Shown here: in pieces, positions 53,085 to 60,814 of the stretch
Position numbering within the stretch: position 1 is the stretch's first letter
Layout: each line of letters begins with the position of its first letter
Assembly: GCF_000757885.1 (NCBI RefSeq)
Contig: NZ_JQCR01000002.1
Location: 2,294,001-2,358,000 of the forward strand
Length of the DNA: 64,000 bases
From: Paenibacillus wynnii
Lineage (GTDB): Bacteria; Bacillota; Bacilli; Paenibacillales; Paenibacillaceae
Direction of reading: 5' to 3'
The notes under the pieces: generated by a model
The model's input: only the letters and a program-made list of their open reading frames with translations
What the model was told of the DNA's origin: nothing
Database searches by the model: none
Translations under genes and position numbers: made by a program

Positions 53085-54314
53085 ATGATTAATAGTTTAA
53101 AGGAAAGTCACGCTGCAGCATCAATCGTCTCTTCACGGAAGCAGAGACTGCAGCTGGCAGTAATTCTGGGCGGTATTGCAACGATAGGTCCCTTGTCTAT
53201 TGATATGTACTTGCCGGCACTCCCTGCACTGAGTACCTATTTCGGCACTACAGCTGCCTTGGTGCAGCTTAGCTTGACCTTCTTTTTACTTGGATTAGCT
53301 CTCGGTCAGCTGGTGGCAGGCCCTCTTAGCGATGTATATGGACGTCGGCTGCCACTGCTCATAGGGATGATGATTTACGCCGTTTCTTCGCTGCTTTGCG
53401 CTTTTGCTCCCTCTATCGGGCTGCTGCTAGCGCTGCGATTGATTCAGGGTTTGGCGGGATCGGTAGGGGTGGTTATTTCACGGGCGGCGGTTCGGGATTT
53501 GTATACCGGTTCTGAACTGACAAGATTCTTCTCCCTTCTGATGATTGTGAACGGGCTGGGTCCCATAGTCGCCCCGGTCCTGGGTGGACAACTGCTGCGG
53601 GTGACAACATGGCAGGGTGTTTTCATAGTACTGTTTGTGGCTGGACTGCTCTTTTTTGCAACCATTCTTCTAAAATTACCGGAGACCTTACCGAAGGAGC
53701 GCCGTTCTAGAAGCGGATTAAAGGGTACTTTGCTTACCTTCCGTTCTTTGCTGGGCAATGCTAAATTCATGGGTTACGCTTTATCGCAGGGCTTCGTCAT
53801 GGCGGCTATGTTTGCTTATATCTCGGGGTCATCATTCGTTCTGCAAAATATTTTTGGAGTCTCTCCGCAAATATACAGCTTAATCTTCGCTATAAACGGG
53901 CTAGGCATTATTATAACCGGGCAGATAGCTGGCAGATTGTCAGGAAGGGTGGGGGAACGCAAACTGTTATTTGCCGGGATTCTTCTCAGTACGCTGGGAG
54001 GCTTACTGCTTCTGACTACTGTATTGGCTGGAAGTGGACTTATGCCTACACTAATCTGTCTGTTCGCTGTGGTCGCAAGTGTCGGTATAGTATCTGCTAC
54101 CACATTCTCACTGGCGATGCAGGATCAAGGGGAAACCGCGGGAAGTGCTTCGGCGCTTCTTGGATTAATACCGCTGCTGCTGGGAGGCTGCGTGGCTCCG
54201 TTAGTGGGTCTGGGTGGCGAAGAAACGGCACTTCCTATGGCTATCGTCATTGCCTCTGCTAGTCTTTGTGCATTCATTGCCCATACTGTGCTTGTTAGGG
54301 GAGGTAAAGCCTGA
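53085..54314 (+). CDS. Bcr/CflA-family drug exporter (MFS)
   Basis: The 409-residue protein has twelve helices. The signature is that of the Bcr/CflA group of 12-helix drug:H+ antiporters: IGPLSIDMYLPALPALSTYF at helix 1, GPLSDVYGRRLPLLIG in the loop 2-3 motif A, and RLIQGLAGSVGVVISRAAVRDLY at helix 4-5 in pieces. Relatives export bicyclomycin, chloramphenicol or sulfonamides. The ribosome site is weak (AAGG 14 bases upstream). One base separates its stop from the next ATG, implying a two-gene exporter operon. Confidence 0.9.
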   Translation: MINSLKESHAAASIVSSRKQRLQLAVILGGIATIGPLSIDMYLPALPALSTYFGTTAALVQLSLTFFLLGLALGQLVAGPLSDVYGRRLPLLIGMMIYAVSSLLCAFAPSIGLLLALRLIQGLAGSVGVVISRAAVRDLYTGSELTRFFSLLMIVNGLGPIVAPVLGGQLLRVTTWQGVFIVLFVAGLLFFATILLKLPETLPKERRSRSGLKGTLLTFRSLLGNAKFMGYALSQGFVMAAMFAYISGSSFVLQNIFGVSPQIYSLIFAINGLGIIITGQIAGRLSGRVGERKLLFAGILLSTLGGLLLLTTVLAGSGLMPTLICLFAVVASVGIVSATTFSLAMQDQGETAGSASALLGLIPLLLGGCVAPLVGLGGEETALPMAIVIASASLCAFIAHTVLVRGGKA

Positions 54315-54315
54315 T

Positions 54316-55233
54316 ATGAGTCGTAAGGATTTGGTTACTCTATTATCGCTGGCGCTCTTATGGGGGGCATCCTTCTTATTCATGCGGATAGCCTCGCCTG
54401 CCTTTGGCCCCGTCTTCACAACGGAGCTGCGTGTCAGTCTGGCTGCGCTTACCCTGATCGTCTATGCTCTTCTGCGCAAGCGTCCCATCGGGGTTCTCCG
54501 GCACTGGAAGGCCTTTCTTATTCTTGGGGCTATTAATGCCGCACTCCCTTTCACTTTGATCTGTATGGCAGAGCTGCACCTGAGTGCTTCAATGGCAGCT
54601 ATTCTCAATGCAACAACACCGATGTTCACGGCACTGGCTGCCTGGGGGATGGGGCAAGGGAAACCGGGTTGGTCCAAGAGCATTGGTCTTGTTATTGGGC
54701 TGGGCGGTGTGGCTGTTCTGGTAGGATGGAGCCCGGTCCCGATGGAGGGCAAAATTCTGTACTCCGTATTTCTATCTTTAGGAGCTGCATTATCTTATGG
54801 TTTCGGCGGTTTGTACGCTTCCCATGCCGGCAAAGGAATAGAGCCGCTGACGCTGGCCATCGGTCAGCAGCTTGGAGCAAGTCTGGTCCTGCTTCCGTTG
54901 GCCATTATTTATGCACCGCGTCACCTGCCTCCAGCTTCTGCCATTTATTCGGTCATCGGATTGTCCTTTCTGTGTACTTCTGTGGCCTATTTAATGTATT
55001 TCCGTCTGATTCGCAACATAGGTGCTGTGAAGACAGTGACGGTTACGTTTCTTGTGCCGATTTTTGGCATCCTGTGGGGTGTACTTTTCCTGAAGGAATC
55101 CCTTTATTTGAACACCGTCGTCGGGCTGGGTATTATTCTGCTTAGTGTAACTTTAGTCAATCGTAAATCCCGCGAGTCCAGCCCGTCCAGCCCGTCCCGT
55201 GAGACCAAAACCTTATCCAGCTATATAGATTGA
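54316..55233 (+). CDS. EamA/DMT-family transporter
   Basis: The 305-residue protein has ten hydrophobic helices as two EamA repeats (LLSLALLWGASFLFMRIASP; LSLGAALSYGFGGLYASHAGKG). A longer in-frame start within the previous gene is rejected because GGGGAGG lies 14 bases ahead of this ATG and the protein then begins directly with helix 1. DMT exporters move amino acids or other metabolites. Cotranscribed with the Bcr-like gene. Confidence 0.88.
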   Translation: MSRKDLVTLLSLALLWGASFLFMRIASPAFGPVFTTELRVSLAALTLIVYALLRKRPIGVLRHWKAFLILGAINAALPFTLICMAELHLSASMAAILNATTPMFTALAAWGMGQGKPGWSKSIGLVIGLGGVAVLVGWSPVPMEGKILYSVFLSLGAALSYGFGGLYASHAGKGIEPLTLAIGQQLGASLVLLPLAIIYAPRHLPPASAIYSVIGLSFLCTSVAYLMYFRLIRNIGAVKTVTVTFLVPIFGILWGVLFLKESLYLNTVVGLGIILLSVTLVNRKSRESSPSSPSRETKTLSSYID

Positions 55234-55239
55234 ACTTGA

Positions 55240-55478
55240 TAAACTGACAAAAAGGATTGAAGTAACGGAGGGGAATTTTGGAACTGGAGGAGCGATAGCG
55301 ACCGCCCGAAAGCTTTCCGTAGGAAAGCTCGCTTCGAAAGCATAAGCTGTATCCGGATTTCAACCGCTAAAAGCGGGTTTAATCAAAGAAATCTGGATAC
55401 AACAGCGGCCGGAGGTCCAACATTCACCGTAGTTACGACCCAAAACCAATGTAGTAAAATCTTAAGTTCATCTTATAT
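55240..55478. repeat. Dispersed intergenic repeat, copy B (inverted relative to copy A)
   Basis: The reverse complement follows 1745-1955 nearly along its full length, e.g. shared GGTCGCTATCGCTC, CCAGTTCCAAAA and GTGAATGTTGGAC blocks. Its hairpin is 55348-55360 with 55389-55401, inner stem 55364-55368/55372-55376. It is longer than copy A because of a 41-bp hairpin insertion (55307-55347). Confidence 0.8.
55307..55347 (-). repeat. Hairpin module inserted in the dispersed repeat
   Basis: On the minus strand the 41-bp segment reads (ATGCTTTCGAAGCG)-AGCTTTCC-TAC-GGAAAGCT, the same design as the modules before the monooxygenase and permease genes. Copy A of the surrounding repeat lacks it, so it behaves as a separate unit. 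Confidence 0.75.
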
Positions 55479-55571
55479 AGTTTCTGAATTCCTTGAGCTT
55501 ACTTGCGTGGAAGCGCTTTTTTGGTTACTCTGAAGAGAGTTTGTGAGACAGAATATTCAGGAGGCGGAAGC

Positions 55572-56555
55572 ATGAATTACCGGCAGTTGGGTAACACGGA
55601 ACTTTCAATAAGTGAGGTCAGCTTCGGGACATGGGGGATTGGCGGCGATTGGGGAGGCTCAAGCGACAGTGATGCCTTAAAAGGGTTGGGAAAGGCGATA
55701 GATAGCGGCGTTAACTTTTTCGATACGGCCGATGTATATGGATCTGGACATGCAGAGCAACTGCTCGCCAAAGCTACGAAGGGCAAAGAGGACACCGTGC
55801 ACATTGCCACTAAGTTTTGCCGTGCCGGTGATATTCATGATCTGCGGACATATTCTGAGGATGCGGTTAGACAATATTGCGAGCAGAGTCTGAAGCGTCT
55901 GGAGCGGGAGGCCATTGACCTCTATCAAATCCACTGTGCGCCGATGGAGATTCTGAAGGACGGACGGGTATTTGAGACGTTGGATAAGTTGAAGTCGGAA
56001 GGAAAAATACGTCATTACGGTGTAAGTGTAGAAACGGTGGAGGAAGGCTTACTATGCTTGAATGTACCGGGAGTCAAAGCACTGCAGGTCATATTCAACC
56101 TGTTCCGCCAAAAGCCTGCAGAGGAGCTTCTGCCCCAAGCTAAGGCAGCGGGTGTCGGGATATTAGTAAGACTGCCGTTAGCCAGCGGTCTTTTAACCGG
56201 GAAGTTCTCGAAGGCTACGGCTTTTGCCGCCAATGACCACCGTAACTTCAATGCAAACGGAGAACACTTCAACGTAGGGGAGACGTTTGCAGGTCTGCCT
56301 TTTGAGAAGGGTGTAGAGCTTGCGGAGGAATTGAAGTGGATTGCCGAAGGTCGTGGAGATATGGCTAGAGCCTCCATGCGCTGGCTTCTTGATTTTCCGG
56401 AGGTGTCTTGTATCATTCCAGGGTTCAAAAATGTAGCTCAGGTAGATAACAATCTAGGTGCTATAGATGTTCCTATCTTTAGTGACGCTGAAAAGGCCGC
56501 TCTTCGGGAGTTTTATAACCAACGGGTCGCCGCACACATCAGAGGCCCTTATTAA
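55572..56555 (+). CDS. Aldo/keto reductase
   Basis: The 327-residue NADPH oxidoreductase has family start NYRQLGNTELSISEVSFGTWGIGGDWGG, Asp/Tyr of the tetrad in FFDTADVYGSGHAE, Lys in HIATKFCRAG, His in DLYQIHCAP and the end IIPGFKNVAQVDNNLGA. AGGAGG is eight bases before the ATG; an in-frame extension to 55503 has no ribosome site and no family similarity. Related to the enzyme at 34.3-35.3 kb but clearly distinct. Substrate unknown. Confidence 0.92.
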   Translation: MNYRQLGNTELSISEVSFGTWGIGGDWGGSSDSDALKGLGKAIDSGVNFFDTADVYGSGHAEQLLAKATKGKEDTVHIATKFCRAGDIHDLRTYSEDAVRQYCEQSLKRLEREAIDLYQIHCAPMEILKDGRVFETLDKLKSEGKIRHYGVSVETVEEGLLCLNVPGVKALQVIFNLFRQKPAEELLPQAKAAGVGILVRLPLASGLLTGKFSKATAFAANDHRNFNANGEHFNVGETFAGLPFEKGVELAEELKWIAEGRGDMARASMRWLLDFPEVSCIIPGFKNVAQVDNNLGAIDVPIFSDAEKAALREFYNQRVAAHIRGPY

Positions 56556-56574
56556 TATCATAAAATCACAGAAT

Positions 56575-56611
56575 AGCCGTCAAGGTTGCAGCATACTGCG
56601 CCGTGGCGGCT
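56575..56611 (+). terminator. Possible terminator after the aldo/keto reductase gene
   Basis: AGCCGTCA (56575-56582) pairs with TGGCGGCT (56604-56611) with one G-U, plus an inner GCAG/CTGC. The following T run is short. Confidence 0.45.
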
Positions 56612-56646
56612 GTTTGAATCACGTAGGTTAAAGGGAGTGTATTCGA

Positions 56647-57507
56647 ATGGGAAGCTCGGTCATTGAAATTATTGAGAAACGCAAGTCCGTAAGGGCGTAT
56701 GAATCAACACCTATTGACCCTGAAGTCTACAATGCGGTTATGGATTATTTAGGACAGGAGGAAAATCTGACGGGACCCTTCGGAGGGAAAGTAAATATCG
56801 AATGGATCTGGGCTAAAGGAGATGACGGAGGGAAAGGAATTAAGCTTGGGGCGTATGGCTTGATTCAGAATCCACAGGCTTATTTGGTAGGGCGGATCAA
56901 AAATGATAAAAAGGCGCTGGTAGAGTTTGGTTATGTGTTTCATAAGCTCATCTTGTTTGTAACCGGATTGAATCTGGGTACCTGCTGGGTAGGAGGAACA
57001 TTTAACCGTAATTCATTCGCCCGTGAAGTTCACATGGAGCAGGATGAGATTATCCCTTGTATCACGCCTATCGGCTATGCTCGGGAGAAGCAGCGGTTTC
57101 TCGATACTACTTTGCGATATGTAGTTAAAGCCGACAACAAGAAGCCGTGGGAAGAGCTGTATTATGATTCTAACTTTGAGACTAAATTGGCTCGAGAAGA
57201 GGCGAATGCCTTGCTAACCCCGCTGGAAATGGTTAGATTAGGGCCTTCTGCCTCTAACAAGCAGCCGTGGAGATTGGTGCTGTCCGAGGATCGGAAAGCC
57301 GTGCATTTTTACCTGATACATACTCCTAATTATAGCGGTAATAAATTAGGGTTTGAAATGCAGCGAATCGATATCGGTATTGCGGTCTGTAATTTTCATT
57401 TAGTCTGCAAAGAGTTGGGGACCCAAGGCTCTTGGGTGATGATAGACCCGCAATTGAAGATCAAAGATCAACACACCGAATATATTGCCAGTTGGATGAT
57501 GGCCTAA
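56647..57507 (+). CDS. Nitroreductase-family protein (TM nitroreductase type)
   Basis: The 286-residue protein starts IIEKRKSVRAYESTPID, typical of FMN nitroreductases, has LGTCWVGGTFNRNSF and a second motif block LGPSASNKQPWRLVL. This layout, two half-domains in one chain, matches the putative TM-nitroreductase family (TM1586-like) rather than dimeric NfsB types. AAAGGGAG precedes the ATG. It likely binds FMN and reduces nitro or quinone compounds; the physiological substrate is unknown. Confidence 0.87.
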   Translation: MGSSVIEIIEKRKSVRAYESTPIDPEVYNAVMDYLGQEENLTGPFGGKVNIEWIWAKGDDGGKGIKLGAYGLIQNPQAYLVGRIKNDKKALVEFGYVFHKLILFVTGLNLGTCWVGGTFNRNSFAREVHMEQDEIIPCITPIGYAREKQRFLDTTLRYVVKADNKKPWEELYYDSNFETKLAREEANALLTPLEMVRLGPSASNKQPWRLVLSEDRKAVHFYLIHTPNYSGNKLGFEMQRIDIGIAVCNFHLVCKELGTQGSWVMIDPQLKIKDQHTEYIASWMMA

Positions 57508-57529
57508 TAAACTAACCTGAAGAGCAGGG

Positions 57530-59194
57530 CTATGAAAGAAGCCATAGCCCTGATGCTGTCAATAGAATAAAGACTAGTGCCAACGTATCGCTTCGGTGCC
57601 AGACTAGAACAAACCAAGGGGTGCGTTCCTTGCTCGGATCATAGCCGCGCGATTCGATAGCTGTCGCAAGCTCGTCACCCATACTGATGACTAGAATGAG
57701 CAGGGGTACAATGAGCATAGACATTTGTCTGGGTGTCCAACGTTTGAGCGGATGCTTCCGCCGTCCGCGTGATCTCAGCGCCAGCTGGAGCTGGGATAAT
57801 TTGCGGAGAATCCAAGGTATGAACTGCAAAGTAATCGAGACAGCCAATGACCAATTCCGCGTATGTATCCCCAGTTTTTTCAGTGGAGCAATCGCCCACT
57901 CCAACGCTTCACGAAGCGGTGCCCCTGTAGTGGTCTCCGTAAACAGAAAACCTAGTGCTATCATCAGTATAAACCGCAGAATACTTAATCCTCCCTGCAC
58001 GATTCCTGAATAGGATATACCAAGAGGTCCAAGCTGCCAATCCGCATGATGCAAGGATATAGAGGACAGCACCCATAAGAACAGGAACATGATTAGAAAA
58101 GGCCGAAAGAATACGACGGTTCTCCTCCAGGTTATATCCGCAGACCAAACCAGTACAACAATGAATCCTGTTGTAAACAGCAGAGCGCCAGGGGAATTCA
58201 TTCCCAGTATAATTAGAGTCCATAATGCCATTCCCAGCCATTTCACTCGGGGGTCAAGAGCTTGCCAACGAGCCTTTCGTTTGGAAACCGAGGCGCGGTG
58301 CAGACTTGCAGACGGAAGATTACTGTATACCTTATGAGCGGTCAACGCCTCTTCAGGGTCCCGACCCAATGCAGGATGAACGTCATCCGCAGGAATAGGA
58401 TAGACATGATCACGAAGCTCCTTGAGGAGGCTTTCATGGCTGCCGGGTATACTGGACAACAGACCCTGCAGTTTGAGCTTTCTGCCTATCCGGGCATATA
58501 CAGGTGCTTCAAGACCGGCTGCATTGAGCTCATCTGGTTCGTCGATCAGCGGAGCGACAGCGCCTTGGTAATGAACGGAACCCTGACACATCACCACAAT
58601 CTTATCTGCGATCGGAAAGAAGCTGTCCAAGTCATGCGTACCAATGACAATCGTCAATCCGCTTCTCCGCAATTCCTGTATCGTTTGCAGGAAGCCGCGG
58701 ATAGCTGGAGGATCGAGACCTGCCGTAGGCTCATCGAGAACAAGCAGATTAGGAGTGATGGCAATTGCTCCGGCAATACAGAGCCTCCGTTTCTCCCCCC
58801 CGCTTAATAAAAAGGGGGAACGCTGACTGTATAGTTCATAGGGGAGTCCTACCTTATCCATTGCATGTTGGATGAGTCCTGGCCTAAGGGGCTTCGACAC
58901 TTCGCGTTGTTCTAGTCCGTACTCAATATCCTTATGAGCGCTGCTGGCGAACAGCTGCGTTTCAGGCTGTTGGAACACCATGGATACTGAAGAATTGTCG
59001 TCTTTAATGGAGGAGCTTATGCTGCCGGAATCAGGCTCATCCAATCTGGATATTAAGCGCAGCAGGGTGGACTTGCCGCTGCCGGTAACTCCGCAGATTA
59101 AGGTAAGCCGACCTTCAGGAATATGAAGGTTAATATTATGCAGTACCTGTTTTTTATCATAGGAATATGTAATCTCTTCTAATTTGATTGTCAT
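57530..59194 (-). CDS. ECF transporter ATPase fused to T component (EcfA-EcfT)
   Basis: A 554-residue fusion. Residues 1-240 form an ECF-type ATPase (Walker A GVTGSGKST, Q-loop FQQPETQLFA, signature LLSGGEKRR, Walker B LLVLDEPTAGLD, switch His in IGTHDLD). A linker of about 70 residues follows, then from about 313 a full EcfT membrane protein (LDPRVKWLGM, four or more helices, coupling motifs LALRSRG and AIESRGYD). EcfT joins the ATPases to substrate-binding S proteins. In most Firmicutes ATPase and T are separate genes. Its start overlaps the preceding ATPase gene by 4 bases (ATGA). With the divergent bioY it makes a complete importer. Confidence 0.92.
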   Translation of the reverse strand: MTIKLEEITYSYDKKQVLHNINLHIPEGRLTLICGVTGSGKSTLLRLISRLDEPDSGSISSSIKDDNSSVSMVFQQPETQLFASSAHKDIEYGLEQREVSKPLRPGLIQHAMDKVGLPYELYSQRSPFLLSGGEKRRLCIAGAIAITPNLLVLDEPTAGLDPPAIRGFLQTIQELRRSGLTIVIGTHDLDSFFPIADKIVVMCQGSVHYQGAVAPLIDEPDELNAAGLEAPVYARIGRKLKLQGLLSSIPGSHESLLKELRDHVYPIPADDVHPALGRDPEEALTAHKVYSNLPSASLHRASVSKRKARWQALDPRVKWLGMALWTLIILGMNSPGALLFTTGFIVVLVWSADITWRRTVVFFRPFLIMFLFLWVLSSISLHHADWQLGPLGISYSGIVQGGLSILRFILMIALGFLFTETTTGAPLREALEWAIAPLKKLGIHTRNWSLAVSITLQFIPWILRKLSQLQLALRSRGRRKHPLKRWTPRQMSMLIVPLLILVISMGDELATAIESRGYDPSKERTPWFVLVWHRSDTLALVFILLTASGLWLLS

Positions 59195-60003
59195 AGGATA
59201 CCCTCAAGATCACTTTCTGTTAGCGGCAAATTCTCCTTAGCCCACCCTTGGGATTGTAGCAAACGGCCAATGCCTAGAACAGGAGGGAGGTCCCAGCCCA
59301 GCTTATCGGGAAGAGGTGAAGCATAGAATAAGGTCCGCGGGTCTCCGTCATAAATAATCTTTCCTTCCTCCATCACTGCCACTCGGGGACTTTCAGACAG
59401 CTCCTCCATACGTTGGGTAACCCACAATACCGTTGTACCCTGTTTCCACAAATCACGGGCGAGGGTAAATATGTCTCTGCGTCCGGCGGGATCCAGCATG
59501 GAAGTGACCTCGTCAAATATAATCATCTCGGCATCCAGTGCCAGACAGCTCGCTATGGCAAGACGTTGACGTTCTCCGCCGGATAGTGAGGCAATATCGT
59601 CCTCGGCTTTATGAGCCAATCCTACTTTTCTGAGCAGCCTATCGATCCGAACCTGCATTTCAATCCGGGGAATCCCCCGGTTCTCCAGCCCGAAGGCAAT
59701 ATCTTCTGAAGGGGTGGAGCCGATGGTTTGCGACTCCGGGTTCTGGAATACGAGCTGTATACGCTCTTTAACAGCCTTCCGATTCACAGGGGAGTTCAAA
59801 TCAAGTCCAGCAGCGCTTAGACTCCCTCCAGTGGGCATTACTAAACCGTTAAAGGTGCGTATCAAGGACGATTTACCACAGCCGTTAGCACCGGTAAGCG
59901 CAAGCCATTCACCCCGTTTAATTTGTAAATGAATTCCTTGAAGAACAGGCAGCTCTTGTTGTCCATCACGGAACATTAAAGTTAGATTATGTGCTTGAAT
60001 CAT
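59191..60003 (-). CDS. ECF transporter ATPase (EcfA1-like)
   Basis: The 270-residue ATPase has Walker A TGANGCGKSS, Q-loop FQNPESQTIG, signature SLSGGERQRLAIA, Walker B MIIFDEVTSMLDP. The switch position is Gln (LWVTQRM) instead of the usual His, which in ECF and some ABC pairs marks an asymmetric site, the partner ATPase keeping His. The ribosome site is weak (AGGCACGAG). First gene of the unit with the ATPase-T fusion; divergent from bioY. Confidence 0.92.
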   Translation of the reverse strand: MIQAHNLTLMFRDGQQELPVLQGIHLQIKRGEWLALTGANGCGKSSLIRTFNGLVMPTGGSLSAAGLDLNSPVNRKAVKERIQLVFQNPESQTIGSTPSEDIAFGLENRGIPRIEMQVRIDRLLRKVGLAHKAEDDIASLSGGERQRLAIASCLALDAEMIIFDEVTSMLDPAGRRDIFTLARDLWKQGTTVLWVTQRMEELSESPRVAVMEEGKIIYDGDPRTLFYASPLPDKLGWDLPPVLGIGRLLQSQGWAKENLPLTESDLEGIL

Positions 60004-60129
60004 TCTCGTGCCTGCTTTCCTGAAGCTGAAATCATCATTTGTTCTCGATTATAGCAAATAATTAAAGATTGATGTATTGATTTAGGGATGATATAGTGAT
60101 CCTTAAAAAACTGGGGGTATTTCTCAACC

Positions 60130-60741
60130 ATGAAGGAATGGTCTATTAGAGGTTTGGTTTTTAGCGCTTTGTTCGCCGCAGTCATGATATCTTTGAGCTC
60201 CATGAAAGTTGTATTGCCCTTTTCGGCCGTTCCGATTACGCTGCAGACTTTGGCTGTCATGCTCGCCGGATCTGTTCTGGGAGCCCGTTATGGCACGCTT
60301 TCAGTGCTGATTGTTATCGGACTGTGTGCAGCCGGATTTCCGGTTATGGGCGGTAAAGGCGGTGTATCCATCTTGACCGGTGCTACTGCCGGATATATTT
60401 GGGCTTGGCCCTTCGCGGCCTTTCTAATTGGGTGGTTTGCTCAGCGTATGACACAGACTAAATACACGGTACTCAAACTGTTGGTGGTCAATTTTGTATT
60501 CGGTTCATTACTAGTGTATCCAAGCGGGGTAAGCTGGCTGGCCTACTTTTACCAGATTGATTCCGTATCGGGAGCTTTGGTTGCGGGTATGTGGCCATTC
60601 CTGCCGGGTGACTTCATCAAGGCAGTAATCTGCTCGGGTGTTGTAGCTGCGGTCTGGAAGGTATACCCGATAGAGCGGATTCTTAATGTAAAAGCGGGCA
60701 CCTGGCAGTCCGATGAAAAAACACTGCCCGGCCGTTCATAG
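60130..60741 (+). CDS. bioY: Biotin-specific S component BioY
   Basis: The 203-residue membrane protein has six hydrophobic segments with the BioY features PITLQTLAVMLAGSVLGARYGTLS in pieces, AAGFPVMGGKGGVSILTGATAGYIWAWP and LPGDFIKAVICSGVVA. It binds biotin and works with an ECF energising module, which is encoded divergently 126 bases away. No BirA-type operator (TTGTAAACC-like inverted repeat) could be found in that gap by eye. GGGGG lies about a dozen bases before the ATG. A strong terminator follows. Confidence 0.94.
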   Translation: MKEWSIRGLVFSALFAAVMISLSSMKVVLPFSAVPITLQTLAVMLAGSVLGARYGTLSVLIVIGLCAAGFPVMGGKGGVSILTGATAGYIWAWPFAAFLIGWFAQRMTQTKYTVLKLLVVNFVFGSLLVYPSGVSWLAYFYQIDSVSGALVAGMWPFLPGDFIKAVICSGVVAAVWKVYPIERILNVKAGTWQSDEKTLPGRS

Positions 60742-60772
60742 AACGGTCAGGTCAAAAAAGTTCAGTAAACGT

Positions 60773-60813
60773 AAAAATCCTCCCGTCTGCTTATCGTAGA
60801 CGGGAGGATTTTT
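60773..60813. terminator. Bidirectional terminator between bioY and the amylase gene
   Basis: A perfect 16-bp stem (60773-60788 with 60798-60813) with five A and five T at its ends, serving both converging genes. Confidence 0.95.
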
Positions 60814-60814
60814 A

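Noticed and set aside
57525..57552. Hairpin at the end of the nitroreductase and ECF fusion genes as a terminator
   Set aside because: CAGGGCTATG/CATAGCCCTG forms a good stem, but there is no T run on either side and it overlaps the end of the fusion gene. Left unannotated.
60004..60129. BirA operator or riboswitch in the bioY/ECF divergent region
   Set aside because: No TTGTAAACC-type inverted repeat and no conserved riboswitch core could be found by eye in this 126-bp AT-rich gap.
60000..60260. 86-codon minus-strand ORF between the ECF ATPase gene and bioY
   Set aside because: It overlaps the first 130 bases of bioY on the other strand, has no family similarity and would leave no promoter space. 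bioY is unmistakable.
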